Of a DNA stretch of 64,000 nucleotides, positions 1 to 8,250 are shown one piece after another. The translations under genes were made by a program, and so were the position numbers. The notes beneath the pieces are model-generated. The model was not told the origin of the DNA, ran no database searches, and was given only the letters and a program-made list of their open reading frames with translations. Each line of letters opens with the position of its first letter. Within the stretch, counting starts at the first letter, position 1. This DNA comes from Brochothrix campestris (lineage in GTDB: Bacteria; Bacillota; Bacilli; Lactobacillales; Listeriaceae), in contig NZ_CP175511.1 of the NCBI RefSeq assembly GCF_046058945.1, positions 2,046,001 to 2,110,000 on the forward strand, written 5' to 3'.

Positions 1-62
1 GGTTGTTTCGTTAGTTCAGCATAACGATCTAGAATCGCTTCTTTCTGTTCAAATGTTAACAT
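1..62 (-). CDS. 5' end of an unidentified gene, cut by the window edge
   Basis: An ATG on the minus strand at 60-62 opens a frame that runs off the left edge. It reads MLTFEQKEAILDRYAELTKQ, and a GAGGAA ribosome site lies just upstream. Only about 20 residues are visible, so the product cannot be named. It lies downstream of the two HAD phosphatases on the same strand, 23 bases after the nearer one ends, so it is probably co-transcribed with them. Confidence 0.6.
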   Translation of the reverse strand, partial: MLTFEQKEAILDRYAELTKQ

Positions 63-85
63 TTTTCTTTTCCTCTTTTCTCTAA

Positions 86-892
86 TTACGGTTTTAACAT
101 AAATTTACGTACAACAGCTGCGACACCATCGTCCTCATTGCTCGGTGCTTCGTACTGGGAATGGCTCTTAATATTCGCATTAGCATTGGCCATCGCTACA
201 CCTAATCCGGCATAAATAATCATACTCTCATCATTGTTACTATCACCACAAGCAATCACATTTTCAGCGGTTAAGCCAAGTGATTTAGCAAGCACGTCTA
301 AGCTAGAGGCTTTCGTAATCCCCTTCATCGTACATTCTAAAAAGAATGGTTTCGAACGGACAATTTGCAAGCTCTCCGAAAAAACCGCCTTAATCAACGG
401 TTCCACCACATCTAAATCTTCTTCTGCAGCTAAAAACATCATCTTATTAACCGGTTGTGTAATGGCTTCACTCATTGTCGCCGTTTCAATCACAGGCATC
501 GACACGAGTTGGCCTTCATACGTTGCCCACTCATTCTGACGACGCGTTAAAATTGAGCCCTCGCTATACGTTAAAATATCAAGGTCGCGTTTAACCGCTT
601 CAGCTGTCATTTGTTGCGCTAGTTCAACTGGAATCATTTTGGCAAAGAGGGGTTCTTTTGTTTTACAGTTATACACATAACCACCATTATACGCTGAAAT
701 ATAGCCGCCATGTTGTTCTAATTGTAATTCTTTTGCCAAAGCAGTGATTCCTTCATACGGACGCCCCGATGCCAACACGACTGTTTTGCCTGCTAGTTGC
801 GCCTCAATTAGGGCGTCACGGTTCCCTGTGGATAACTCACCCTTATTATTTAATAACGTTTCATCTAAATCCAATGCAATTAGTTCGTACAT
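86..892 (-). CDS. Cof-type HAD-IIB sugar-phosphate phosphatase (YidA-like)
   Basis: A 268-residue cytosolic HAD hydrolase. Motif I is LDLDET, with nucleophile D8 and acid/base D10. Motif II is S42 in LASGRP, motif III K194, and motif IV GDSNND at 216-221, which binds magnesium. The large insertion between motifs II and III is the type IIB cap. The family removes phosphate from sugar phosphates and flavin or pyridoxal phosphates; the substrate cannot be read from sequence. The ATG has a GAGGAAAAAG ribosome site and overlaps the end of the upstream HAD gene by 13 bases, so the two are translationally coupled. Confidence 0.9.
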   Translation of the reverse strand: MYELIALDLDETLLNNKGELSTGNRDALIEAQLAGKTVVLASGRPYEGITALAKELQLEQHGGYISAYNGGYVYNCKTKEPLFAKMIPVELAQQMTAEAVKRDLDILTYSEGSILTRRQNEWATYEGQLVSMPVIETATMSEAITQPVNKMMFLAAEEDLDVVEPLIKAVFSESLQIVRSKPFFLECTMKGITKASSLDVLAKSLGLTAENVIACGDSNNDESMIIYAGLGVAMANANANIKSHSQYEAPSNEDDGVAAVVRKFMLKP

Positions 893-1677
893 TCTTTTTC
901 CTCCTCAATTAAACCGAAATGGATTAAAGCTTTCATGATGCCATCTGCTTTAAAATCAGCGGTCACATAATCCGCAGCTGCTATTAATGGCTCAACCGCA
1001 TTGCCCATTGCTACTGCGGTATCAACATAGTTGAACATTTCTAAATCGTTAATGCCATCACCGAACGCATAGGTTGGAATGTTCTCATACTGTTGTTTTT
1101 TGATAAACGCTTCAATACCGACAGCTTTTGATGAACCGTTGGGAACAACGTCATAGCCGTGGGGCGTATTTCTTAAAAACGTTAGTTGTGGAAACTGTGC
1201 TTCAAAGGCCGCATCTGCATGCTCACTCAAGAGCATTATGAGATAGATCTCCTTTGTTAAATACAACTGCGGATGACATTGTGGATACGAACTATGTAAC
1301 GATTCATAATTAACACGTGTCCAATGATCATCGCTTTTTTCTGCCGTGATTTCACTGTCACTGTAATAGGTTAAATTATAGTTCTTTTGCTGAGCCGCGA
1401 CTTTGAGCGCCTCGATGTCTGTTTGATGAAAGGGGTTAGTGTAGATTGAATTGCCCTGACTGACAACATATTGCCCGTTCATCGACACAATCGAATCGAT
1501 ACCTGTTTGTTGCAGGACACCTTCAATTTCATGCGTCGCACGTCCGGTTGCAATTACTGGCAAATAGCCATTGCGACGTAAACGTTCAATCGCAGCTAAG
1601 GAACTCGGCGCGATTTGGTTCGGACCTGTTAATAAAGTGCCATCTAAATCGAAAAAGATGATTGCTTTTGGATTCAT
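880..1677 (-). CDS. HAD-IIB family hydrolase, paralogue of the next gene
   Basis: A 265-residue HAD phosphatase of the Cof family. The N-terminal FFDLDGTLL carries D10 and D12, ATGR supplies the motif II threonine at 44, and GDGINDLEM near residue 207 is motif IV. It is only distantly similar to the adjacent downstream paralogue, so the pair is an old duplication or two unrelated recruits. AAAGGAGAG precedes the ATG. The end overlaps the start of the next HAD gene by 13 bases. Substrate unknown; a sugar phosphate is the usual family choice. Confidence 0.88.
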   Translation of the reverse strand: MNPKAIIFFDLDGTLLTGPNQIAPSSLAAIERLRRNGYLPVIATGRATHEIEGVLQQTGIDSIVSMNGQYVVSQGNSIYTNPFHQTDIEALKVAAQQKNYNLTYYSDSEITAEKSDDHWTRVNYESLHSSYPQCHPQLYLTKEIYLIMLLSEHADAAFEAQFPQLTFLRNTPHGYDVVPNGSSKAVGIEAFIKKQQYENIPTYAFGDGINDLEMFNYVDTAVAMGNAVEPLIAAADYVTADFKADGIMKALIHFGLIEEEKECTN

Positions 1678-1762
1678 CGCTATCTCTCCTTTAATAAGGT
1701 TCTCTTTACTATTCTATCATGAAGCACTGTATTTGTAATTTCTTTATCTGCCAATGCTATTG

Positions 1763-1768
1763 TATAAT
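1763..1768 (+). promoter_or_regulatory. Likely -10 box of the ydcF-like gene
   Basis: A perfect TATAAT lies in the gap between the divergent HAD operon and the YdcF-like gene. No convincing -35 hexamer sits at 16-18 bases, so this is a tentative promoter. Confidence 0.4.
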
Positions 1769-1823
1769 AAAGAGAGAAAACATATCCACAAGTTATACAC
1801 TCATAGATTGGTAGGTGACGCTT

Positions 1824-2810
1824 TTGTTTTATTTCCTCATTCCAGGACTACTCTTTATTAGTTTTTTCTTTTTATTCAATGCAATCGATAATCGCCGTGT
1901 CAGCAACTCGTTATTTTTAACAATCGGACTATTCATTTTATTGTTAGGGTTTCTCGTCATGTGGGTTGAAGATGACATTAACGGTGATGCGCTTTATTAC
2001 GGTTACCTCGTCGGACGTCTGTTTGTGATTTTAATCGGTCTTGCTCTTATTCTTAATGGCCTTGTCGTCATTAAGAAAGAAGGACGTACCCTTCCTAATA
2101 TTTTATCATTGGCTTTCGGAATAGTTCTCTGTCTCTTTGTTAGCCTGACATTTACAGACGGCTTTTTACAGTTTGAATTTATCAAAAAAGTCTATCTTGT
2201 TTTTATTGTCATCGTTGGTTATTACATCTTTATTTTTGTAAACTGTGTTATCTCAGCCGCCTTATATCAACTTAATCGCCCTCGTCTCAATCAGGATTTT
2301 ATCATTGTCCTCGGTTGTGGATTGAATGGGGATAAAGTAACACCCTTGTTAGCGAGTCGCTTAAATCGCGCGCTGAGTTTTTATTTAAAACAAAAACATC
2401 GGACGACCGCCCCGCGGATTATTTTATCAGGGGGGCAAGGTGCTGATGAAATTGTCGCAGAGGCCTTTGCGATGAAAAACTATTTATTAAGTAAAGGTGT
2501 TCCTGAACAGCATTTATTACTAGAGGACAAATCCACCACCACAGCTGAAAACATGCGCTTTTCAAAAAAAATCATGGATGGTCTCAAAGATACGTACAGC
2601 AGTATTTTCGTAACGAATAACTACCATACGTTTCGTGCCGGCATCTTTGCCAAGCGTGCCCATCTCGACAGTGGCGGTATCGGTGCCCACACAGCACCCT
2701 ATTATTTACCCACCGCCTTCGTCCGTGAATACGTTGCTATTTTAATGTTGCATAAATGGATTCACTTGAGTGTGACTGTGATTTTGCTCGGGTTGATTAT
2801 TATCATGTAA
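1824..2810 (+). CDS. YdcF/SanA-like membrane protein (DUF218)
   Basis: The frame is open from a GTG at 1815, but AGGTG five bases before the TTG at 1824 makes TTG the better start (328 residues). The N-terminal half has about five hydrophobic segments. From about residue 155 a DUF218 domain begins with IIVLGCGLNGDKVTPLLASR and continues through LSGGQGADE and the STTTAENMRF segment typical of the family. A last hydrophobic helix ends the protein. SanA/YdcF proteins are envelope proteins linked to cell-wall barrier function in enterobacteria; the biochemical role here is unknown. It stands alone, ending at a terminator that carries a repeat insertion. Confidence 0.8.
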   Translation: MFYFLIPGLLFISFFFLFNAIDNRRVSNSLFLTIGLFILLLGFLVMWVEDDINGDALYYGYLVGRLFVILIGLALILNGLVVIKKEGRTLPNILSLAFGIVLCLFVSLTFTDGFLQFEFIKKVYLVFIVIVGYYIFIFVNCVISAALYQLNRPRLNQDFIIVLGCGLNGDKVTPLLASRLNRALSFYLKQKHRTTAPRIILSGGQGADEIVAEAFAMKNYLLSKGVPEQHLLLEDKSTTTAENMRFSKKIMDGLKDTYSSIFVTNNYHTFRAGIFAKRAHLDSGGIGAHTAPYYLPTAFVREYVAILMLHKWIHLSVTVILLGLIIIM

Positions 2811-2818
2811 TTGAAAAG

Positions 2819-3193
2819 AACGATTATCCCTAGTGGGATAATCGCTTAGATTGTAGACAAAGTCTAAACATACTTCATTTTCTTTGTAATGCTATTACAG
2901 TGACTTTGTGTACGAGATGATAAGACTGAATAGAAATGTTGTTATATCCTCTCGTATTTAAATCCTAAACTTGGGTGATTTCAAAAATAACGCATCGACG
3001 GGAAATAGTCGAGACGTTATTTTTTCCAATCACTGCCGTTTAGAACGGCTTTAAATTCTTTTGTTCTAGGAAACACGAGCCTTGGAGGTGAGTGTACAGA
3101 TGGTACTCGACTCCGATAAGGCGAGGCATTGACGACCTAGAACAGCGTTTATCTTCAGTTTGGAGCGATTATCCCTAGTGGGATAATCGCTCT
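2819..3193 (+). repeat. Full copy of a terminator-associated repeat, flanked by duplicated hairpins
   Basis: An element of about 316 bases (2847-3162) separates two copies of the hairpin CGATTATCCC-tagt-GGGATAATCG at 2821-2844 and 3165-3190. Four modules are visible. Module A, 2848-2918, has imperfect 17-base inverted ends (AGATTGTAGACAAAGTC and GACTTTGTGTACGAGAT). Module B follows, about 2919-2955. Module C, 2986-3025, is a long stem (AATAACGCATCGAC with GTCGAGACGTTATT) ending in a T-run. Module D, 3061-3160, is closed by TGTTCTAGG (3062-3070) and CCTAGAACA (3136-3144). The right hairpin has its T-tract for rightward transcripts; the left one has a T-rich run for leftward transcripts. No open reading frame. 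Confidence 0.8.
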
Positions 3194-3197
3194 TTTT

Positions 3198-4142
3198 CTA
3201 GTTTAACTTCATAATATTTGCCCGTATCACTGCGACCGTCTTATCTAGCGCTATTGTTTCACGTGAATCAAACGTTAGTGGAATAATCCGCTCGATGCCT
3301 CCTGCGCCCAGTAGAACAGGAACACCCATCGCCATCTTCGTTACACCATATTCACCATCTAAGACAGCAGCAGCCGCGGTAATAATTTTGGCGTCATTAT
3401 AAATGGCCTGTACAAAGGCGGCAAGTACGTTACCGATACCGAACTGTGTATGTCCCTTCCGTTCAAAAATATCAAAACCGAAGTAAACAACCTTTTTTTC
3501 GAGCGCTAAGCGTTCGACTGTTTGACCAAGTAATGTTTCATAATCCGCTAACGCTAGCCCGCCGATACGGACGTGAGAAAAACAAGCAAATTGCGAATTG
3601 CCATGTTCACCAATCATAAATGCTTGAATACTGCTCGGATTAACACCTGCCAACTGTTGTGACAATTGCCGACGTAAACGCATGCTATCTAAGGCTGTAC
3701 CTGTACCAATCACATAGGCTCGCGGCAAACCTGATAGTTGCCAAATTAAATAGGTAATAATATCACAAGGATTGGTGGCAATCACATACTTGCCAAGAAA
3801 GCCCGCTTCCTTCAATTTTGGAATAACGCTTCGAGCAATTGTTGCCGAACCTTCAAGTAGCATCAAGCGGTCTTCTTCAAGCGCAGTTGCTCGTTCAGTA
3901 TAGGCGACGAGGATCATATCACAGCTGGCTAAATCGGTTAATGAAACAAGTTTAACCTGAGTAGCTGTCTGTGTTACTTCGATACCATCCATAAAATCAA
4001 GCACTTCACCCTCTGCTCTATCTGTATCACAATCATAGACGAGTATTTCATCCACAAGCTGTTGATGCGTTAACGCTGATACAGCTGCGATACCGACATT
4101 GCCAATACCAAGAACACCCACACGACGTTTTGTTTGGCTCAT
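3198..4142 (-). CDS. hicD: L-2-hydroxyisocaproate/lactate dehydrogenase family protein
   Basis: A 314-residue NAD-dependent L-2-hydroxyacid dehydrogenase of the LDH/MDH fold. The Rossmann motif GIGNVG is at 12-17, and D41 lies where the NAD ribose is bound. The catalytic histidine is H180 in IGEHGNS, paired with the aspartate in LDSMRLRR (D152) and its arginine. The active-site loop AYTERATALEEDR differs from true lactate dehydrogenases, favouring a bulkier oxo-acid such as 2-oxoisocaproate. TAATG overlap with the upstream aminotransferase links the two: the transaminase makes the 2-oxo acid and this enzyme reduces it, regenerating NAD+. Exact substrate is inferred. Confidence 0.8.
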   Translation of the reverse strand: MSQTKRRVGVLGIGNVGIAAVSALTHQQLVDEILVYDCDTDRAEGEVLDFMDGIEVTQTATQVKLVSLTDLASCDMILVAYTERATALEEDRLMLLEGSATIARSVIPKLKEAGFLGKYVIATNPCDIITYLIWQLSGLPRAYVIGTGTALDSMRLRRQLSQQLAGVNPSSIQAFMIGEHGNSQFACFSHVRIGGLALADYETLLGQTVERLALEKKVVYFGFDIFERKGHTQFGIGNVLAAFVQAIYNDAKIITAAAAVLDGEYGVTKMAMGVPVLLGAGGIERIIPLTFDSRETIALDKTVAVIRANIMKLN

Positions 4143-5326
4143 TATCTCGCCTCCCCAAATAAACCTAAGGCTGCGATGCGAGCTACCGCTTCTACTAAAC
4201 GTTCAGTTGGTTGCAACACACTGACTCGCACATAATTAGCTCCCATCGAACCAAAACCTTCTCCGGGTGCCACCGCAATCTGCGCTTCATCAAGTAAGTA
4301 GTTCGCAAAGGAAGCGCCTGTAAAACCATCTGGCACTTTAAACCAAGCAAATAAAGAACCTTTCGATGCTTCGACCGACCACCCAATTGCCTGCAAGCCC
4401 TTCACTAAGGTATTAAGTCGTGTTTCATACACGAGACGATTCGCTTCAACCTGCTCAAGTGAACCTGTTAAGGCTTGCGTCATCCCATCTTGGATAAAGC
4501 CAGGCACCATCGTGTAAGCATTGCTGTGGTAATTTTTTAAAGCGGCAATAATCGAGGCGTTCCCGACGACAAAGCCAAAGCGATAATCAGCCATCGAAAA
4601 TGTTTTTGAAGCTGTATATAACTCAACACCTTGTGCTTTACCGTCTTTCATTTGCATTAAACTTAACGGCGTTACGCCATTATAACCAATCGCTGCATAT
4701 GCAAAATCATGCACAATTGCAATCTGATATTTTGCAGCGAAACGTATCGCCTTTTCAAAAAAGACTGGTGTTGCAACCGCTCCGGTTGGATTGTTCGGAT
4801 AGTTCAACATCATCACCTTTGCCGCTACAGCAACCTCCTCCGGAATCGCATCAAAATCAGGTAAAAAATCAGTTTCAGCAGTCACCGGCATTTCATATAT
4901 CGTTGCCTGTGCTAATTTTGCTGCGGCGAAATAAGGTGGATAGGCTGGATTCGTCAACAAAATGGTATCACCTGGATTGAGTAAGGTTTGTGGCACTGCT
5001 ACAACACTCACACCCGATGAACTCACAATCATCACCTCTGTAGCAGGATCAATCTCAACATCGTAAACACGCTTATAAAATTGTGCCACCGCGTCTTTCA
5101 CATTATCCTTACCCATAAACGGTGGATAACTATGATTGCTCGGATCAATGATTGCCGCTTGCATCGCTGCTTGAATCGCAGGGTCAGTCGCTAGATCAGG
5201 ACTCCCACTCGCTAAATCAATGACATCGTCACCAACCTTTATTTTTGCATTGATTCGATCGTCTATCTCACTGAAGTAATTAATCGGCAACGATTTTACA
5301 ACGTCTGCCATTTCGAATTGAGCCAT
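4142..5326 (-). CDS. PLP-dependent class I/II aminotransferase
   Basis: A 394-residue fold-type I aminotransferase. The PLP-binding lysine is K241 in TASKTFSM. N178 in NYPNNPTG, D207 and Y210 are the usual cofactor contacts, and RVSVL near the C-terminus holds the carboxylate-binding arginine. It resembles the aspartate/aromatic/LL-diaminopimelate group; context with hicD points to branched-chain or aromatic amino acids. AAGGGG lies about ten bases before the ATG. First gene of a two-gene operon, with a perfect palindrome in its leader (5351-5370). Confidence 0.85.
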   Translation of the reverse strand: MAQFEMADVVKSLPINYFSEIDDRINAKIKVGDDVIDLASGSPDLATDPAIQAAMQAAIIDPSNHSYPPFMGKDNVKDAVAQFYKRVYDVEIDPATEVMIVSSSGVSVVAVPQTLLNPGDTILLTNPAYPPYFAAAKLAQATIYEMPVTAETDFLPDFDAIPEEVAVAAKVMMLNYPNNPTGAVATPVFFEKAIRFAAKYQIAIVHDFAYAAIGYNGVTPLSLMQMKDGKAQGVELYTASKTFSMADYRFGFVVGNASIIAALKNYHSNAYTMVPGFIQDGMTQALTGSLEQVEANRLVYETRLNTLVKGLQAIGWSVEASKGSLFAWFKVPDGFTGASFANYLLDEAQIAVAPGEGFGSMGANYVRVSVLQPTERLVEAVARIAALGLFGEAR

Positions 5327-5350
5327 AAGATTGCATCCCCTTTTTATACA

Positions 5351-5370
5351 GTAATATACTGATATATTAC
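5351..5370. promoter_or_regulatory. Perfect palindrome, likely operator of the aminotransferase-hicD operon
   Basis: GTAATATA-ctga-TATATTAC is a perfect 8-base inverted repeat about 25 bases upstream of the aminotransferase start. It is too AT-rich and short to be a terminator, and size and placement fit a dimeric repressor site. The regulator is not identified; the PadR protein encoded at 57434-57946 is one candidate by site style only. Confidence 0.5.
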
Positions 5371-5405
5371 ACTAAAAACGGTTTTATTCCTAATTAAATT
5401 CACGA

Positions 5406-8018
5406 TCATTCATATTTATTCATACGTCGATTAATGGTAAACACACCATAAAACAAAAAGATGCTAACAAAGAACAATATGACACCCGGCATAAATCCTT
5501 CGGGGGTAAACACCATTTCAATTGTATGTTCCCCTTTTGTTACTGGAATTGAGAGAAAGGCATCGTCAACAGTGTTAGCTTCAACTACCTTACCATCAAC
5601 TTTGACCTCCCAACCATTATCGGCTGGAATCGTTGTAAAGAGCGTTTGCTTACGCGCTTTAACATTGACAGTCGCTGACGCTTTCCGACCGTCGACCTTA
5701 AATTCTACGCCACTTTGTTTAATCCGTCCCGCATCCTCTTGATATTGATTCACATCCAGAAAAATCACGATTGGCTTGCCAATCGAAACGGCATCCGTCC
5801 CATAAAAATTCGTTGTATACTCAATATCACGGGCCATTGGATAATAACCTAAATCGTAGTATTGTCCGTTAATTGATAATTGGGTTGCCTTATTAACACC
5901 ATTAACAGTTAGTAATACCGATGATGAACCAATCTGACCATAGTTTGTTGGCCAAATACTCATGTATGCTTGTTTATTGGCAGGAACATGCACCTTCCAA
6001 GTGATTTTTTTATCAACTTCATTTTTAATTGCTGTATACGTCACATTTTCAGTGTTTGGATCAGTAACCGTGGACACATTATCGGTCGAGATAACAGTTG
6101 GTATTGCGCTCGTAAAATAAGTGTTGTGTGATTGCGCTAATTGACTGTACAGCTGCGTTTGTGTTCCTAAGTTATCATTTTTTTTCACTTTGAATTTGTT
6201 AATATTCGCATCGGTTAAGATACCTAACGGTAGCGCATTTTCATTTTTAAATAAATAGTAGCCTTTATCATTCGAATATTGACTAAACCCAAATTTATTA
6301 ATCGGCATTTTAGTGATGTTGTAGCGCACGCCAAACAACGAATCCATTAACAAGGTATTATTGGCATATCGTATATTCAAGTTTGTACCTCGTGATTTAA
6401 ATCCTAAGTCATTCATAAAGGATAACGTGTTACGATTACGGACCGATGAAAACTGACTCAGCCCATTAAAGCCATAATTAATCGCATCATTGGCAGAAAC
6501 GGGATCCATTGTTTCGGTGCGATAAAACGTCGTTGCATCGGCTGTGATTGTTTTCTCAATCACTTCTCGATAACTTGTGTAAGGGAGCTGATACGAAGTT
6601 CTCGCGGGATAATTCCAATCTTCTAACACGCCATTAAGCATTGTTTTCATGTTGATGACAGCCTCACTCACCATCACAATCACCAATATAACTGCTAACT
6701 TTTTCATAATTGTGCGGTTCAAACTGGAAATTGCAAATACAATCGCATAAATGATTAAAAAGATTACAGTTAAATAGAGCGAATCTTGTTCTAAATACGT
6801 ATAGAGAGACTCTGGCAGTAAGTATTTCACGCCTAAAAACAGCGCTGCTAAACTAATAATAATTGTAATTACACGGCCATTATCACTCCGTTGATAGTTA
6901 GTAAAACCGTAACCCGCTAACATCACGACGATAAATGAAAACAAGAATGAATAGCGGAATAAAAACATGTAAGGTGAATGCATTCCTTGCCAAAATAAAT
7001 TCAAAGCCGAAATATTAAAGCTGATAAAGACAATCAACACTAGAGCGCCAAACGCTAATTTCGTCCGCAAGTTGCATTTTTTAGTAACAAAAAAGTAAAT
7101 CGCCATAATCAAGGGGATTAACCCGGCATATGTAAATGGAATACTATCATATTTGGTGGTATCATAAACGCCGATCATAGATTTAACAACAACATCCCAT
7201 AGATGTGTTTCACTCGTAAAAAAACTGGTCACCTTTGTAAGTGCTTCACCATTGTTGCGTAAATCCAACACCATCGGCAGAATCATAATCATCGCTGATA
7301 AGCCCGCTAAGAGAGCTGTTGCAAAATACAGCACCAGTTTGCGCAATCGTTTTTGCGGCTCAATAACGAGTAAGGCAAACATGTATAACACACTAAAAAT
7401 GCCGATCATAAAGCCCATATAATAGTTAGAAATAAACAATAAGGCGTACGCCACAAACAATAACGTCGGCTTAAAATGCTCCATCAGACGATTCACACCC
7501 AATACAACTAATGGGAGATAAATCAAACCATCAAGCCACATGATTGACATTGAATAAGCCCCCACAAAAGACATCAAGGCATAAGCTACACTTAAACCAA
7601 TCTGTATGAGTGGATGAATCTTAAATGTCGCTTTTGCATATATCCAAAACGTAAGACCGATTAGACCGACTTTAACAATCGTTAATAAATAAATGAAATC
7701 GGGAATATTGGCATTCGAAAAAAAGTACACTAAAAACGGAAAAACACCGCCTAAATAATAAGACATAAAGGCGTAATAATTAAAGCCTAGTCCTAAATTC
7801 CAATTATAAAAAAGACTTCCCTTTCCATGTAATACATTATTAAAACTTGCATAAAAATTGCTATACTGTGAAAAACTATCACTTGCTAAGATTGAGCGTT
7901 CACTGCCCCAATAAATACCTAGGCTATAATAGACCAAAGCCATTACCACTAACGGAATCATAAAAGCACAAATATATTGTGTGAAATTATGTTTGATTAC
8001 TTTGTATGCTTTTTTCAT
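5406..8018 (-). CDS. YfhO family large membrane protein
   Basis: An 870-residue polytopic protein. About twelve membrane helices occupy residues 15-450, with the early segment SDSFSQYSNFYASFNNVLHGKGSLFYNWNLG-type loop (seen in two parts near 40-75) typical of YfhO and related GT-C glycosyltransferase-like proteins. A large extracellular region spans roughly 470-840 and one C-terminal helix follows. Members are involved in glycosylation of cell-envelope polymers such as lipoteichoic acid in some Bacilli. GGAGGAG six bases before the ATG supports the start. Single gene, convergent with nothing; neighbours are unrelated. Confidence 0.8.
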   Translation of the reverse strand: MKKAYKVIKHNFTQYICAFMIPLVVMALVYYSLGIYWGSERSILASDSFSQYSNFYASFNNVLHGKGSLFYNWNLGLGFNYYAFMSYYLGGVFPFLVYFFSNANIPDFIYLLTIVKVGLIGLTFWIYAKATFKIHPLIQIGLSVAYALMSFVGAYSMSIMWLDGLIYLPLVVLGVNRLMEHFKPTLLFVAYALLFISNYYMGFMIGIFSVLYMFALLVIEPQKRLRKLVLYFATALLAGLSAMIMILPMVLDLRNNGEALTKVTSFFTSETHLWDVVVKSMIGVYDTTKYDSIPFTYAGLIPLIMAIYFFVTKKCNLRTKLAFGALVLIVFISFNISALNLFWQGMHSPYMFLFRYSFLFSFIVVMLAGYGFTNYQRSDNGRVITIIISLAALFLGVKYLLPESLYTYLEQDSLYLTVIFLIIYAIVFAISSLNRTIMKKLAVILVIVMVSEAVINMKTMLNGVLEDWNYPARTSYQLPYTSYREVIEKTITADATTFYRTETMDPVSANDAINYGFNGLSQFSSVRNRNTLSFMNDLGFKSRGTNLNIRYANNTLLMDSLFGVRYNITKMPINKFGFSQYSNDKGYYLFKNENALPLGILTDANINKFKVKKNDNLGTQTQLYSQLAQSHNTYFTSAIPTVISTDNVSTVTDPNTENVTYTAIKNEVDKKITWKVHVPANKQAYMSIWPTNYGQIGSSSVLLTVNGVNKATQLSINGQYYDLGYYPMARDIEYTTNFYGTDAVSIGKPIVIFLDVNQYQEDAGRIKQSGVEFKVDGRKASATVNVKARKQTLFTTIPADNGWEVKVDGKVVEANTVDDAFLSIPVTKGEHTIEMVFTPEGFMPGVILFFVSIFLFYGVFTINRRMNKYE

Positions 8019-8097
8019 TTGTCTCCTCCTGCGTATACTGTCTCTTACATCATACTATATTATTGTTCTTCTCCTCAACAGATGCACAAATAGCAAT

Positions 8098-8125
8098 AAA
8101 AAACCACAACAGCGAGTTGTGGTTT
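8098..8125 (-). terminator. Terminator of the ycnI-ycnJ operon
   Basis: The stem AAACCACAAC/GTTGTGGTTT (8101-8110 and 8116-8125) is followed on the minus strand by six T residues, so it terminates leftward transcription from ycnI. A repeat fragment lies directly on its other side. Confidence 0.75.
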
Positions 8126-8155
8126 GGGAATGTAGACTGAATAGCAATGCTGTTG
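8126..8155 (+). repeat. Fragment of the terminator-associated repeat
   Basis: GAATGTAGAC joined to TGAATAGCAATGCTGTTG reproduces the start of module A fused to module B of the copies at 2.8 kb and 24.4 kb, so it is an internally deleted copy. As in the other copies it begins at the outer end of a terminator stem. Confidence 0.55.
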
Positions 8156-8164
8156 ACTGCGTTG

Positions 8165-8250
8165 CTTTCACTTTTATTTCTCTAGTTCAATCAACCAGAA
8201 GCTTTCAACTTTATTTCTCTAGTTCAATCAACCAGAAACTTTCAACTTTT
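8165..8250. repeat. Short tandem repeat at the end of ycnI
   Basis: Two near-identical units of about 37 bases containing TCTCTAGTTCAATCAACCAG (8165-8201 and 8202-8238), then a third start CTTTCAACTTTTATT that runs into the ycnI stop codon. Probably slippage products; no function is evident. Confidence 0.7.

Noticed and set aside
4600..4980. 126-codon frame antisense to the aminotransferase
   Set aside because: Shadow of a strongly supported gene; no ribosome site.
8165..8250. Direct repeats that could suggest a CRISPR array
   Set aside because: The units are adjacent with no spacers, and no cas genes are present.
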